From positions 1 through 24,547 of the forward strand of contig UWSE01000008.1 in the NCBI GenBank assembly GCA_900551955.1: DNA of 24,547 nucleotides, given 5' to 3'. This stretch comes from an uncultured Mollicutes bacterium. GTDB taxonomy: Bacteria > Bacillota_I > Bacilli_A > UBA3375. Positions 7,089 to 15,531 of the stretch are shown here, piece after piece (the first letter of the stretch is position 1; each line of letters begins with the position of its first letter). Below the pieces are notes generated by a model, which saw nothing but the letters and a program-made list of their open reading frames with translations, was not told where the DNA came from and searched no databases. Position numbers and translations under genes: made by a program.

Positions 7089-9020
7089 ATGAAAATTTTT
7101 TTATTATTAGTGTTAGTACCATTCTTATTTTCTCTTTTAGGTACTTGGATTAATCAAAAATATATTGAACCTAATCGTCGTTTATTCTCGATGATTATAT
7201 CTAATTTTGTTGCGCAATATTTGTTAACATTTTTAATTTTAAATGTCGCAACTAATGTTTTTGGAATCAATGTTATTGATTTGTCTGGTTCTTTTGTTAA
7301 TGCACTTTATTCGATTTGTGCTAAAGTGTATATAGTATATATTATTGAATTAGCAATTATTGCAATTTATTTAGGGATTAAAATATTCATCCATAAAGTA
7401 TTAGTTGCTAGCGCCAAAGATTATTTAACAGCTAAATCATTTGTGCGTGTATGTTTTGTTGCACTTATGTGTATTGTTGGGATTATATTAATTGCTTTTA
7501 CTCTGTATTTTGTTTCAACTTTTGGAAACATTTCGCCAGAGCAAGCATTATATAATTTACAATCACCAATGAATGGGATTGCTGAGAACCAAATCACAAT
7601 GCTTGTGTTTGGGCCAATAATTAATATTATTGTGCCAATTACACTATTTGTTTGGTTTATGTTAATTAACGTTGGTTATAAAACTAAAGGTGGCAAAAAA
7701 GTAATTTCACATAAAATTAATATGCGTTTTGCTACTGTCTTTTCACTATTAGTATTATGTGGTGGAGGATTTTATTTCTACACGCAATTACAAATTGATC
7801 AATTATATAAACAATTAGTTCATAAAAGTACTTTCTATGAAGATAATTATGTTGATCCTCGTAATTTATCAATTAATCCTAATGGAACTAAACGCAATGT
7901 AATTCATATTTTCTTAGAAAGTATGGAAAATACTTATTTAAGTAAAGACTTAGGTGGAGCATGTGAGGAAAACTTAATGCCTCAATTAACAAAAATTGCG
8001 CAACAAGAAGGGGTTGTTTTCTCTGACAATAATTACTATTTTGGTGGACCACAACAAACATTTGGTTCTGGATGGTCGGCTGCTGGAATGGTTAATACAC
8101 AATCAGGAGTACCACTTAAAGTAGCAGGAGATCCAAATGCTTATGGTAAGGAAGGAAAATACTTACCAGGGTTATATAATATGGGAGATATTTTACATGC
8201 CCAAGGTTATAATCAAAGTGTAATGTTTGGAGCTGATGGAGATTATGCTGGGCTTAGTACATATTATAAATCACATGGTGATTTTAATATTTTAGATGAA
8301 AAATGGGCTAAAGAAAAAGGTTTAATTCCACAAGACTATAGAGTAATGTGGGGATTTGAAGATGAAAAATTATGGCCTTGGGCAGTTGAAGAAATTAATC
8401 GTTTAGCTAGTGAAGGTCAACCATTTAACTTTGTTATGGAAACAGGTGATACTCACTTCCCTAATGGATATAATGGTCCTAATACACCACAATTATTTGA
8501 TCAACCTTATGCTAATCCAATTCACTTCTCAGATGATATCACTGCGCAATTTATTAGATGGTGTCAACAACAACCTTGGTATGAAAATACGACAATAATC
8601 GTTAACGGAGATCACTTATCAATGGATAAAGAATTCTTTAAAACAATAGATCCTAATTATAATCGTACATTCTTTAATATGATTATTAATCCAGCAGTTA
8701 CACCTGTTGCTGGTTCAACTAATAATCGTCAATGGGCACCACTAGATTACTTCCCAACAATTTTATCTGCAATGGGATATGATTATGGAGGTAACCGCGC
8801 TGGACTTGGAACTAACTTATTTAGCGGTGAACCTACACTAATGGAACAAATGGGATTCCATAGATTTGATGACGGATTACGTGCATATTCTAAATTCTAT
8901 GAAAATGTATTTTTACAAAATGATCCTTCTGCAATCGAAAGTGGTGCAACTACTCAAGCTAATCGTAGTCGCAAAGATGAAGAGGGTCATAGTTGTCATG
9001 GGGATCCAAAGTTAGCATAG
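7089..9020 (+). CDS. LTA synthase/OpgB-family phosphoglycerol transferase, copy 1
   Basis: A 643-residue membrane enzyme that should transfer phosphoglycerol from phosphatidylglycerol to a surface glycolipid or polymer outside the cell. The first ~240 residues hold about six hydrophobic helices; the rest is an alkaline-phosphatase-like domain. Expected LtaS metal and active-site positions are recognisable: a Glu in HIFLESMENTY, GSGWSAAGMV at the nucleophile, DTHFPNGY, and NGDHLSMD. The nucleophile position is Ser330 where S. aureus LtaS has Thr. The segment AAGMVNTQSGVPL is closer to OpgB/MdoB than to LtaS. It starts 11 bp after ychF with a weak ribosome site and is followed by a paralogue. 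The polar C-terminal extension (about 30 residues) includes HSCHGD. Confidence 0.88.
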   Translation: MKIFLLLVLVPFLFSLLGTWINQKYIEPNRRLFSMIISNFVAQYLLTFLILNVATNVFGINVIDLSGSFVNALYSICAKVYIVYIIELAIIAIYLGIKIFIHKVLVASAKDYLTAKSFVRVCFVALMCIVGIILIAFTLYFVSTFGNISPEQALYNLQSPMNGIAENQITMLVFGPIINIIVPITLFVWFMLINVGYKTKGGKKVISHKINMRFATVFSLLVLCGGGFYFYTQLQIDQLYKQLVHKSTFYEDNYVDPRNLSINPNGTKRNVIHIFLESMENTYLSKDLGGACEENLMPQLTKIAQQEGVVFSDNNYYFGGPQQTFGSGWSAAGMVNTQSGVPLKVAGDPNAYGKEGKYLPGLYNMGDILHAQGYNQSVMFGADGDYAGLSTYYKSHGDFNILDEKWAKEKGLIPQDYRVMWGFEDEKLWPWAVEEINRLASEGQPFNFVMETGDTHFPNGYNGPNTPQLFDQPYANPIHFSDDITAQFIRWCQQQPWYENTTIIVNGDHLSMDKEFFKTIDPNYNRTFFNMIINPAVTPVAGSTNNRQWAPLDYFPTILSAMGYDYGGNRAGLGTNLFSGEPTLMEQMGFHRFDDGLRAYSKFYENVFLQNDPSAIESGATTQANRSRKDEEGHSCHGDPKLA

Positions 9021-9030
9021 TAGAGGTAGC

Positions 9031-10893
9031 ATGTTTGAAATAGTTTTATTGTTAATAATATTGCCATTGGCAATTTCATTAATTAGTAGCTGTGTTGTAA
9101 AAAAAATCGAAACCAACAGAAGTTTGGTATCGATTTTTTTGAGTAATAGTATTGCTCAAATTTTAATTAGTTACTTAATTGTTGTTAATTGCTCTTCTGT
9201 TTTAGATTTAAGTAGTACTTTATTTGTAGCTTTTAGATCGCTAGCAGATCACTTTTATCTACTAGCTGGAGTACAAATTATTATCATGGTTATTTACTTA
9301 GCCATTAAAGTTTATATTGGTAATAATTTTGATGTTGAAGATGGAGACGCAATTAAGAAAAAAGAAAAAATCCAAATGGTAGGAATGACAATGGTGTTCT
9401 TACTAGGTGTAATTTTAATTGCTTTAACTTTGTATTTTAAAGGAAGTTTTGGCAACATATCACCAGAACAAGCGATCTATAATTTACAAGCACCAATGGA
9501 TGGGATTGCTAGTAGTCAAACATCAATGATCTTTTTTGGACCAGTCTTAAATATAATAGGACCACTAGCATTATTTATTTGGTGGATAGTAATTAATCGA
9601 AAATATTTTCGTAATAATAAATTAGTATTTTTTCATAAACGCTTATTAAAAATCGCCTCTATTTTGGCTTTATTAGTATTAGTAATTGGTTCAATATTCT
9701 TTTATATTCAAATGCAAGTTGGTCATTTAGCAACCCAATTATTAGATGAAAGTCCTTTTTATCAAGATTACTATATTGACCCTAAAACTGTGCAATTAAA
9801 ACCAATGGGTAAGAAGCGTAATGTCATTCACATTTTCTTAGAAAGTATAGAAAATACATATTTAAGTAAAGACTTAGGTGGAGATTGTCAAGAGAATTTA
9901 ATTCCTAATTTAAGCAAGATTGCTCAAGAAGAAGGGGTAGTCTTTTCTGATACTAATGGTTATTTTGGTGGACCACAACAAACATTTGGTTCAAGTTGGT
10001 CAGCAGCTGGAATGGTTAATATGCAATCAGGAATTCCAATCAAAGTCTCATCACATAATGATGCTTATGGGAAAAAAGGTTACTTCTTGCCAGGAATTAC
10101 TAACAGTGGAGATTTATTAAATCAAGAAGGATATAATCAAAGTGTAATGTTTGGAGCTGATGCTAATTTTGCAGGTTTACAAACATACTACGAAACACAT
10201 GGTCACTTTAATGTCTTAGATATTAAATGGGCAAAAAACCAAGGATTAATTCATAATGATTATTTAGAAAATTGGGGATTTGAAGATGAGAAGTTACTGG
10301 CTTGGGCTGTTGATGAATTAAATAATTTAGCTAGTCAAGAAAAACCATTTAACTTTGTCTTAGAAACAGCTGATACGCACTTCCCTAATGGATATATTGG
10401 ACCACACACACCAACACCATATGATTCTAGTTATGCTAATGCGATTCATTGTTCTGACAAATTAGTATCACAATTTATTAGATGGTGCCAACAACAACCT
10501 TGGTATGAAAATACAACCATTATTGTTAATGGAGATCACTTATCAATGGATACAGAGTTCTTTAAACAAATAGATCCACATTATAATCGGACTGTCTTTA
10601 ATATGATTATTAATCCTGCAAATCCAGTTAACCCTGATTATTTGCGTAATCGTCAATGGGCACCGCTAGATTATTTTCCAACAATAATGAGTGCTATTGG
10701 CTACCAATATGAAGGAGCAAGATTAGGATTAGGAACAGACTTATTTAGTGGTCAACCAACATTGATGGAACAGCTAGGATTTGTTAACTTTAATAAAGGA
10801 TTGATGTGTAAATCAAGATACTATGAACAAGTCTTTATTAGAGGTGAGCCGTATGTTGAACAACCGTCTAAACCTATAAAAAGAGAGCACTAG
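9031..10893 (+). CDS. LTA synthase/OpgB-family phosphoglycerol transferase, copy 2
   Basis: A 620-residue tandem paralogue of the preceding gene. It has the same N-terminal helices, NISPEQAIYNLQAPMDGIAS loop, HIFLESIENTY, GSSWSAAGMVNMQSGIP (Ser324 at the nucleophile), ADTHFPNGY and NGDHLSMD. The catalytic halves are very similar, while the membrane halves and C-termini differ. That fits duplication followed by specialisation, for example a primase and a polymerase as with Listeria LtaP/LtaS. The ATG at 9031 has AGAGG at 9021-9025. It is the last gene of the operon; its stop codon lies inside a terminator hairpin. Confidence 0.88.
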   Translation: MFEIVLLLIILPLAISLISSCVVKKIETNRSLVSIFLSNSIAQILISYLIVVNCSSVLDLSSTLFVAFRSLADHFYLLAGVQIIIMVIYLAIKVYIGNNFDVEDGDAIKKKEKIQMVGMTMVFLLGVILIALTLYFKGSFGNISPEQAIYNLQAPMDGIASSQTSMIFFGPVLNIIGPLALFIWWIVINRKYFRNNKLVFFHKRLLKIASILALLVLVIGSIFFYIQMQVGHLATQLLDESPFYQDYYIDPKTVQLKPMGKKRNVIHIFLESIENTYLSKDLGGDCQENLIPNLSKIAQEEGVVFSDTNGYFGGPQQTFGSSWSAAGMVNMQSGIPIKVSSHNDAYGKKGYFLPGITNSGDLLNQEGYNQSVMFGADANFAGLQTYYETHGHFNVLDIKWAKNQGLIHNDYLENWGFEDEKLLAWAVDELNNLASQEKPFNFVLETADTHFPNGYIGPHTPTPYDSSYANAIHCSDKLVSQFIRWCQQQPWYENTTIIVNGDHLSMDTEFFKQIDPHYNRTVFNMIINPANPVNPDYLRNRQWAPLDYFPTIMSAIGYQYEGARLGLGTDLFSGQPTLMEQLGFVNFNKGLMCKSRYYEQVFIRGEPYVEQPSKPIKREH

Positions 10894-10905
10894 CTCTCTT
10901 TTTAT
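10876..10905 (+). terminator. Terminator of the Spx/H1-folD-ychF-LTA operon
   Basis: A perfect 13-bp inverted repeat (10876-10888 and 10893-10905, loop ACTA) with GC-rich inner part GAGAGC/GCTCTC and a T run on the 3' arm. The last G of the gene's TAG stop is the first base of the 3' arm. Confidence 0.85.
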
Positions 10906-10918
10906 ATTTATTGCAATA

Positions 10919-10941
10919 AAAAAAGGAAGCTATGCTTCCTT
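10919..10941 (-). terminator. Terminator of the five-tRNA cluster
   Basis: An 8-bp stem AAGGAAGC/GCTTCCTT (10923-10930, 10934-10941) with a 3-base loop. Read on the minus strand, the hairpin is followed by a T run (complement of the A run that ends at 10924). It lies 15 bp beyond tRNA-Tyr. Confidence 0.82.
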
Positions 10942-10955
10942 ATTTATATTTCAAC

Positions 10956-11040
10956 TGGTGGAGGGGGAGGGATTCGAACCCCCGAACCCGAAGGAACAGA
11001 TTTACAGTCTGCCGCGTTTGGCCAGCTTCGCTACCCCTCC
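10956..11040 (-). tRNA. tRNA-Tyr (GTA)
   Basis: A class II tRNA of 85 bases. On the minus strand it starts GGAGGGGTAGC, with anticodon stem GCAGA/TCTGT and loop CTGTAAA (GTA), a long variable arm around CCTTCGGG, and encoded CCA. It is the last gene of the cluster. Confidence 0.95.
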
Positions 11041-11059
11041 AGAGGAAATATTATTAAAT

Positions 11060-11136
<77 letters not shown>

Positions 11137-11144
11137 ATATGTAC

Positions 11145-11220
11145 TGGTGCCGGCTAAAGGATTTGAACCCTCGACCCTCTGATTACAAGTCAGATGCTCT
11201 ACCAACTGAGCTAAGCCGGC
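11145..11220 (-). tRNA. tRNA-Thr (TGT)
   Basis: The minus strand begins GCCGGCTTAGCTC, anticodon stem TCTGA/TCAGA with loop CTTGTAA (TGT), T-arm GGTTCAAAT, and encoded CCA. Confidence 0.95.
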
Positions 11221-11237
11221 ATATTGTGTTGTTGAAA

Positions 11238-11313
11238 TGGTGGTTCCGGGCGGAATCGAACCGCCGACACATGGATTTTCAATCCATTGCTCTACCGACT
11301 GAGCTACAGAACC
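11238..11313 (-). tRNA. tRNA-Phe (GAA)
   Basis: The minus strand begins GGTTCTGTAGCTC, anticodon stem ATGGA/TCCAT with loop TTGAAAA (GAA), and encoded CCA. It is one base from tRNA-Asp. Confidence 0.95.
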
Positions 11314-11314
11314 A

Positions 11315-11390
11315 TGGCGGTCTAGACGGGACTCGAACCCGCAACCCCCTGCGTGACAGGCAGGTACGCTAACCATTGCGCCACTAGACC
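11315..11390 (-). tRNA. tRNA-Asp (GTC)
   Basis: The minus strand begins GGTCTAGTGG, anticodon stem CCTGC/GCAGG with loop CTGTCAC (GTC), discriminator G and encoded CCA. It is the first gene of the Asp-Phe-Thr-fMet-Tyr cluster. Confidence 0.95.
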
Positions 11391-11407
11391 AATAATTTAA
11401 CATATAA

Positions 11408-11436
11408 ATTATAACACATATTTTTATTTTTGTCAA
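11408..11436 (-). promoter_or_regulatory. Consensus promoter of the tRNA cluster
   Basis: On the minus strand a perfect TTGACA (11436-11431) and a perfect TATAAT (11413-11408) are separated by exactly 17 bases. Transcription would start near 11400, about ten bases before tRNA-Asp. This is the strongest promoter visible in the window. Confidence 0.93.
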
Positions 11437-11437
11437 C

Positions 11438-11467
11438 AAAAAAAATAGACCGTGGTCGGTCTATTTT
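11438..11467 (-). terminator. Terminator of the ABC transporter/nucleotidase operon
   Basis: A perfect 11-bp inverted repeat (11442-11452, 11457-11467, loop TGGT) with core TAGACCG/CGGTCTA. On the minus strand a T run follows. It covers the stop codon of the MBL gene, and the next two bases begin the tRNA promoter's -35 box. Confidence 0.88.
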
Positions 11468-12711
11468 CCTAAGATTTCATTTTTTACCATTTGATGATTT
11501 TCAAATGTATAACACTCATTAGCTTGAGGTAATATATAATTATCCATCACTTTAGTTAACATTTCTGGTTTAAAACTATGAAGAGGTGATAAGATTTGGG
11601 GATTAATCTCTTTAATAATGTATGCTAAGTTATCAGGTTGAGCATGACCGGTAATATTGATTGGTAAGAAGTCAATATCATGCTCTTGACAATAGTTAAT
11701 TAATTCTTGATAGCGAGGATCAAAATCACCAATTGGTTCTCCTCCCGCTTGAATTAATTGTTTTTTACCATCGATACTTGTATATAAATCTAAATCATAG
11801 AAATTAAATTGTAATATACATTGATTAGTCACTTCTTCTTTTTTAACAACTGGTAAGCTAGTATTATAAGTATCTTCTTCTAATACATACACATTATCAG
11901 TATATGGAATAAAATCAGTATATTGTTTAGCACTAGTTGGTAATAATACTAATTTTTTATTTAACTTTTTAGCTAATTCATAATAACGGTAGAATAATTC
12001 CATATTCATTATATATGGATTAAATAGAATTAAACTATCTTGATCTACTTGTTCTAAACAATGATTTACATATTCCCAACTCTTAGAGTCCTCTTCTACT
12101 TCTGTTGTTGGATTAAATTCATAATCATCTTCAACAAAAGAAACACTTACTCCTTCAATGATTAATAAATCGATATCAACATTAGCCATTTGTTTGACCA
12201 TGGCTAATGTTTGATCACGATTAATTCCGTGTAAACGTAAATCACCTGTATATAAGATATTAACGTCATCAGTTTTGATTAAATAAGAAACCGCTCCTGG
12301 CACATCGTGATCAACCGGATAAGCTGTCACACTAAAACTTCCTAATTTAACTTCTTGTTCTAAAACAATAGTATTATAATCACGCCATTGACCCATAATT
12401 TGATTAAAACCTGTTGTTTCTAAACTTTTTAACATTTTTCGTGAATCTTCAGACATAATAACTTTTACATCAGGATGAATTTTATTTAAAGCTTTAACAT
12501 GGTCTAAATGATCATGAGAAATAATAACATAATCATTATAAGTCGAATCATTATTATATACACCACTAACATTAGGTAATGTTTCATCATTAACTACTGG
12601 GTCAAAAAAACATCCAAAGTCAAAAATAATTCGATCGTTATTATTAATTACTTCAACAATTGTACCACCAATAGTACGCATTCCACTTCGATAAATTAGT
12701 TGTGTACTCAT
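11461..12711 (-). CDS. RNase J-like metallo-beta-lactamase (beta-CASP type) hydrolase
   Basis: A 416-residue MBL-fold protein, probably cytoplasmic (no signal peptide or membrane segment). Zinc ligands are complete: SHDHLDH (H66, H68, D70, H71), H135 in VDHDVPG and D157 in YTGDLR. After this come LLIIEGVS with E186, matching the position of the acidic motif of CPSF/RNase J nucleases, a domain of about 170 residues, then GHAQPDN (H356) and SPLHSFKP (H378). The last two look like the late histidine motifs of beta-CASP nucleases (compare GHASKEE and APVHGTH in this genome's RNase J). A nucleic-acid or nucleotide hydrolase is therefore likely, but the substrate is unproven. It starts two bases after the permease stop with AAGGGG upstream. 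It is the last gene of the riboswitch-headed operon. Confidence 0.8.
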   Translation of the reverse strand: MSTQLIYRSGMRTIGGTIVEVINNNDRIIFDFGCFFDPVVNDETLPNVSGVYNNDSTYNDYVIISHDHLDHVKALNKIHPDVKVIMSEDSRKMLKSLETTGFNQIMGQWRDYNTIVLEQEVKLGSFSVTAYPVDHDVPGAVSYLIKTDDVNILYTGDLRLHGINRDQTLAMVKQMANVDIDLLIIEGVSVSFVEDDYEFNPTTEVEEDSKSWEYVNHCLEQVDQDSLILFNPYIMNMELFYRYYELAKKLNKKLVLLPTSAKQYTDFIPYTDNVYVLEEDTYNTSLPVVKKEEVTNQCILQFNFYDLDLYTSIDGKKQLIQAGGEPIGDFDPRYQELINYCQEHDIDFLPINITGHAQPDNLAYIIKEINPQILSPLHSFKPEMLTKVMDNYILPQANECYTFENHQMVKNEILGK

Positions 12712-12713
12712 AT

Positions 12714-13544
12714 CTACCCCTTAATTGCTCCTTTTGTTAAACCTGAAACAATGTATTTTCTTGTAAAGATAAACATAATTAACATCGGTACAATAATCAT
12801 TGTACTAGCTGCCATTAATAAGTTATATTGTGTCCCAGCATCAGCTGTTTGGAATTGAATTAATCCGATTGGTAATGTTCTTATTGCTTCACTATTAGTA
12901 ACAAGTAGTGGCCATAAGAACGCATTCCAACTAGCAATGATATTTAATAAACAAATTGTAATAATAATTGGTTTTGCAATTGGCACTAATATCTTAATTA
13001 AATATTTCAAATCACTACATCCATCAATCTTAGCTGATAAATATAATTCATTAGGTATTCCATTGAAGAATTGTTGTACTAAGAAAATATAAAATACACT
13101 AGCCGTATATGGAATAAAGATTGCGATTAATGTATTATATAATCCTAGATTAGAGATTGTTGAGAAGTTAGTAATAATCATTAACTCCCCAGGTACCATT
13201 AATGTTGCTGTTAGTAATGTAAAAATAATTTTTTTCCCTTTAAATTTATATTTACTAAAAGCAAAAGCCGCTAACACTGTCGTAATACAAACAATGACTG
13301 TTGAAGCTAGTGCTACAATTACTGAGTTAGTAAAGTAAGTAACAAATGGTGCTGCCTTAAAGGCATCTACATAGTTGTGCCACTGTGGTGATGTAGGTAA
13401 AACTTTTCCGGTAACATCTAATGTTTCAGGATGAGTTTTAAGCGAAGTTAATACCATCCAAACAAAAGGGAAGAGTGTAAATATTCCACCAATAATTAAA
13501 ATCAAGTAACAAATAACTTGCATTAGGCGATTTTTACTTTTCAC
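12714..13544 (-). CDS. ABC transporter permease, UgpE-like (CUT1 type)
   Basis: A 276-residue inner-membrane permease of the MalG/UgpE family, with about six hydrophobic helices. The conserved EAA loop that contacts the ATPase is YLSAKIDGCSDLKYLIKIL, followed by VPIAKP. The C-terminus YIVSGLTKGAIKG is typical of this subfamily. The start is GTG at 13544, supported by AAGGGG just upstream; it overlaps the preceding permease by 11 bp. CUT1 family members carry oligosaccharides, glycerol-3-phosphate or glycerophosphodiesters; see the solute-binding protein and riboswitch for why the substrate here may be different. Confidence 0.9.
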   Translation of the reverse strand: MKSKNRLMQVICYLILIIGGIFTLFPFVWMVLTSLKTHPETLDVTGKVLPTSPQWHNYVDAFKAAPFVTYFTNSVIVALASTVIVCITTVLAAFAFSKYKFKGKKIIFTLLTATLMVPGELMIITNFSTISNLGLYNTLIAIFIPYTASVFYIFLVQQFFNGIPNELYLSAKIDGCSDLKYLIKILVPIAKPIIITICLLNIIASWNAFLWPLLVTNSEAIRTLPIGLIQFQTADAGTQYNLLMAASTMIIVPMLIMFIFTRKYIVSGLTKGAIKG

Positions 13545-14403
13545 GTTTCCCCTTTCCTTTTTTACTACTAATCATTTTATTTAACATTGTAAGTAAGAAT
13601 ATTACAGCAAATAAGACCATGGCTGCTGCGGCTGCTGGTCCAAATTTACCTTGACTTGTTTGCTGATAAATATAGTATACTGCAGTAATCCCACTATTAC
13701 CAGTACCTGCTGCTTGTGTACCAAATAAACTTACTACTTCATCATACACTTTAAGTGAGTTAATGACATTAATAATAAGTAAGTAAATTAATACCGGTCT
13801 AATTTGCGGTAATTTGATTTTAATAAAAGTTTTAATACTACTAGCTCCATCAATCAAAGCTGCTTTTTCTAAGTTAGGATCAATTGTTTGAAGGGCTGTA
13901 AAGATAATTAAAATATTAAAAGCTAGCCCTTTCCATACCCCAAAAATAATGATTGTTGGTAATGCTAGTGCTGGATTAGTCAACCACTCTTGTGGTGTTA
14001 AACCCATAGCACTAATCATATGGTTGATAATTCCATAATTACTATGAAACATCCACAAGAATACTAAACCTATCGCAATTGTTGAAGTAACATATGGTAA
14101 AAAGAAAATCACTTGGAAAGTTTGATTTAACTTTTTAACATAGTTTAAGGCAAAACTAATAACCAAAGAAATTACTAAACTTAGTGGTGTAGTAATAAAA
14201 GCATAAATTAGTGTGTTAGTTAGTGCTTTAATAAAAGTATCATTTTTAAAGATAACTTCATACCATTTAAATGAAAATCCACCTTTGTATGTTAAACTTA
14301 AGATAAATGAATTAATAATTGGATAAAATACAAAGATTGCTAAGATTATTAAAGCTGGTAAAAGATATAAATAAGCTTTACTTTCTTTAAAGAACTTTTT
14401 CAT
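13534..14403 (-). CDS. ABC transporter permease, UgpA-like (CUT1 type)
   Basis: A 289-residue partner permease of the MalF/UgpA family. It has a short cytoplasmic N-terminus (KKFFKESKAYLYLLPALI) that enters the first helix, about six helices in all, and the EAA loop EKAALIDGASSIKTFIKIKL followed by PQIRPVL. The C-terminus is strongly basic. The ATG at 14403 shares a base with the ATPase stop codon (TAATG), so the two are translationally coupled. A long Ala/Gly-rich stretch (GKFGPAAAAAMVLF) lies before the last helix, as in many sugar permeases. Confidence 0.9.
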   Translation of the reverse strand: MKKFFKESKAYLYLLPALIILAIFVFYPIINSFILSLTYKGGFSFKWYEVIFKNDTFIKALTNTLIYAFITTPLSLVISLVISFALNYVKKLNQTFQVIFFLPYVTSTIAIGLVFLWMFHSNYGIINHMISAMGLTPQEWLTNPALALPTIIIFGVWKGLAFNILIIFTALQTIDPNLEKAALIDGASSIKTFIKIKLPQIRPVLIYLLIINVINSLKVYDEVVSLFGTQAAGTGNSGITAVYYIYQQTSQGKFGPAAAAAMVLFAVIFLLTMLNKMISSKKGKGKREK

Positions 14404-15464
14404 TAGTCAACTCGTTTTAAACTTTCTTGATCAAATACTAAAATATCTTTTTTATCTACACTAACTTTTAATTGTGATTGTTCTTGGTTTTTAGCAGAGT
14501 TACGGATAATTACTCGTAATTCTTGATTGTTGATGTGAGTGTATACTAAGATATCCCGTCCTAGGATTTCACTCACTTCAACATCAATTTGACAATTACT
14601 ATTAGCATTAATATGGAATGCTTCAGGTCTTATCCCAATTTTATATACTCCATCTTTAACATCTAATTTTTCTTTGTCTAATAAATCAAATTTTTGACTG
14701 CCATCAATTGTATATAATTCACCATTTTTAATCATTGCATCAAAAACATTGATGGCTGGTGAACCGATAAATTCTGCTACATAACTTGTAGCTGGATTTC
14801 TATATAATTCATTAGGTTTACCAATTTGCGTAATATTCCCATCATTTAAAATTGCAATACGATCACTTACTGCTAATGCTTCTTGTTGATCGTGAGTTAC
14901 AAAGACAGTAGTAATTCCAAATTGTTTTTGGATTGCTCTAATTTCTAAAATTGTTTGTGCTTTTAATTTGGCATCTAAGTTACTTAATGGTTCATCTAAT
15001 AATAATATTTTTGGTTTTTTAACAATAGCACGGGCAATTGCCACACGTTGTTGTTGACCTCCTGATAATTGACCAGGAACTTTATTAGCATGTTCTTCTA
15101 AGTGAACTGTTTTAATAATTTCCATTGCTTGTTTTTTAGCTTCTTGTTTACTAACTTTTTGGTTAAGTAATGGAAACATTACATTTTGTAATACAGTCAT
15201 ATGCGGATATAATGCGTAGTTTTGGAATACTAATCCAATATCACGTTGATCAGCACTATAATTTGTTACATCTTCTTCTCCAAAGATAATTTGGCCATCT
15301 GTGACAGTTTCAAGTCCTGATAACATAAATAACATAGTTGATTTACCACATCCACTTGGACCAATTAATGCTAGTAATTCTCCTGAATTAATTTCTAAAT
15401 CTAAATCTTTAATTACGTGTTTTTCACCGTACTTTTTATTAACATTTCTTAATGTTACTTTCAT
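14403..15464 (-). CDS. ABC transporter ATP-binding protein, UgpC/MsmK-like
   Basis: A 353-residue CUT1 ATPase. Walker A GPSGCGKST (35-43), Q-loop FQNYALYPHMTV, signature LSGGQQQR, Walker B ILLLDEP, D-loop SNLDAKL and switch histidine VTHDQQEA are all intact. The C-terminal TOBE/regulatory domain contains KIGIRPEAFHI. The gene begins ATGATG; I chose the second ATG because AAGGGG is six bases from it and only three from the first (15467). This ATPase class is often shared between transporters, but here it is encoded with its permeases. It follows an operon-internal hairpin that should lower its level relative to the binding protein. Confidence 0.93.
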   Translation of the reverse strand: MKVTLRNVNKKYGEKHVIKDLDLEINSGELLALIGPSGCGKSTMLFMLSGLETVTDGQIIFGEEDVTNYSADQRDIGLVFQNYALYPHMTVLQNVMFPLLNQKVSKQEAKKQAMEIIKTVHLEEHANKVPGQLSGGQQQRVAIARAIVKKPKILLLDEPLSNLDAKLKAQTILEIRAIQKQFGITTVFVTHDQQEALAVSDRIAILNDGNITQIGKPNELYRNPATSYVAEFIGSPAINVFDAMIKNGELYTIDGSQKFDLLDKEKLDVKDGVYKIGIRPEAFHINANSNCQIDVEVSEILGRDILVYTHINNQELRVIIRNSAKNQEQSQLKVSVDKKDILVFDQESLKRVD

Positions 15465-15477
15465 CATTTTCCCCTTT

Positions 15478-15515
15478 AAAAAAGAAAAATTTAAATAATT
15501 AAATTTTTCTTTTTT
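15478..15515 (-). terminator. Operon-internal hairpin between binding protein and ATPase genes
   Basis: A perfect 17-bp inverted repeat (15478-15494, 15499-15515, loop ATAA), nearly all A/T with A6 and T6 at the ends. It looks like a leaky terminator or an RNA-stabilising stem after the binding-protein gene. Such elements commonly keep binding-protein mRNA above that of the permeases and ATPase. Confidence 0.7.
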
Positions 15516-15531
15516 ATAAATTATTTAATTC

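Noticed and set aside
7089..10893. The tandem paralogues as a mobile or recombining repeat
   Set aside because: Both copies are full-length with intact active-site motifs and separate ribosome sites, and no inverted ends or transposase are seen; gene duplication explains them.
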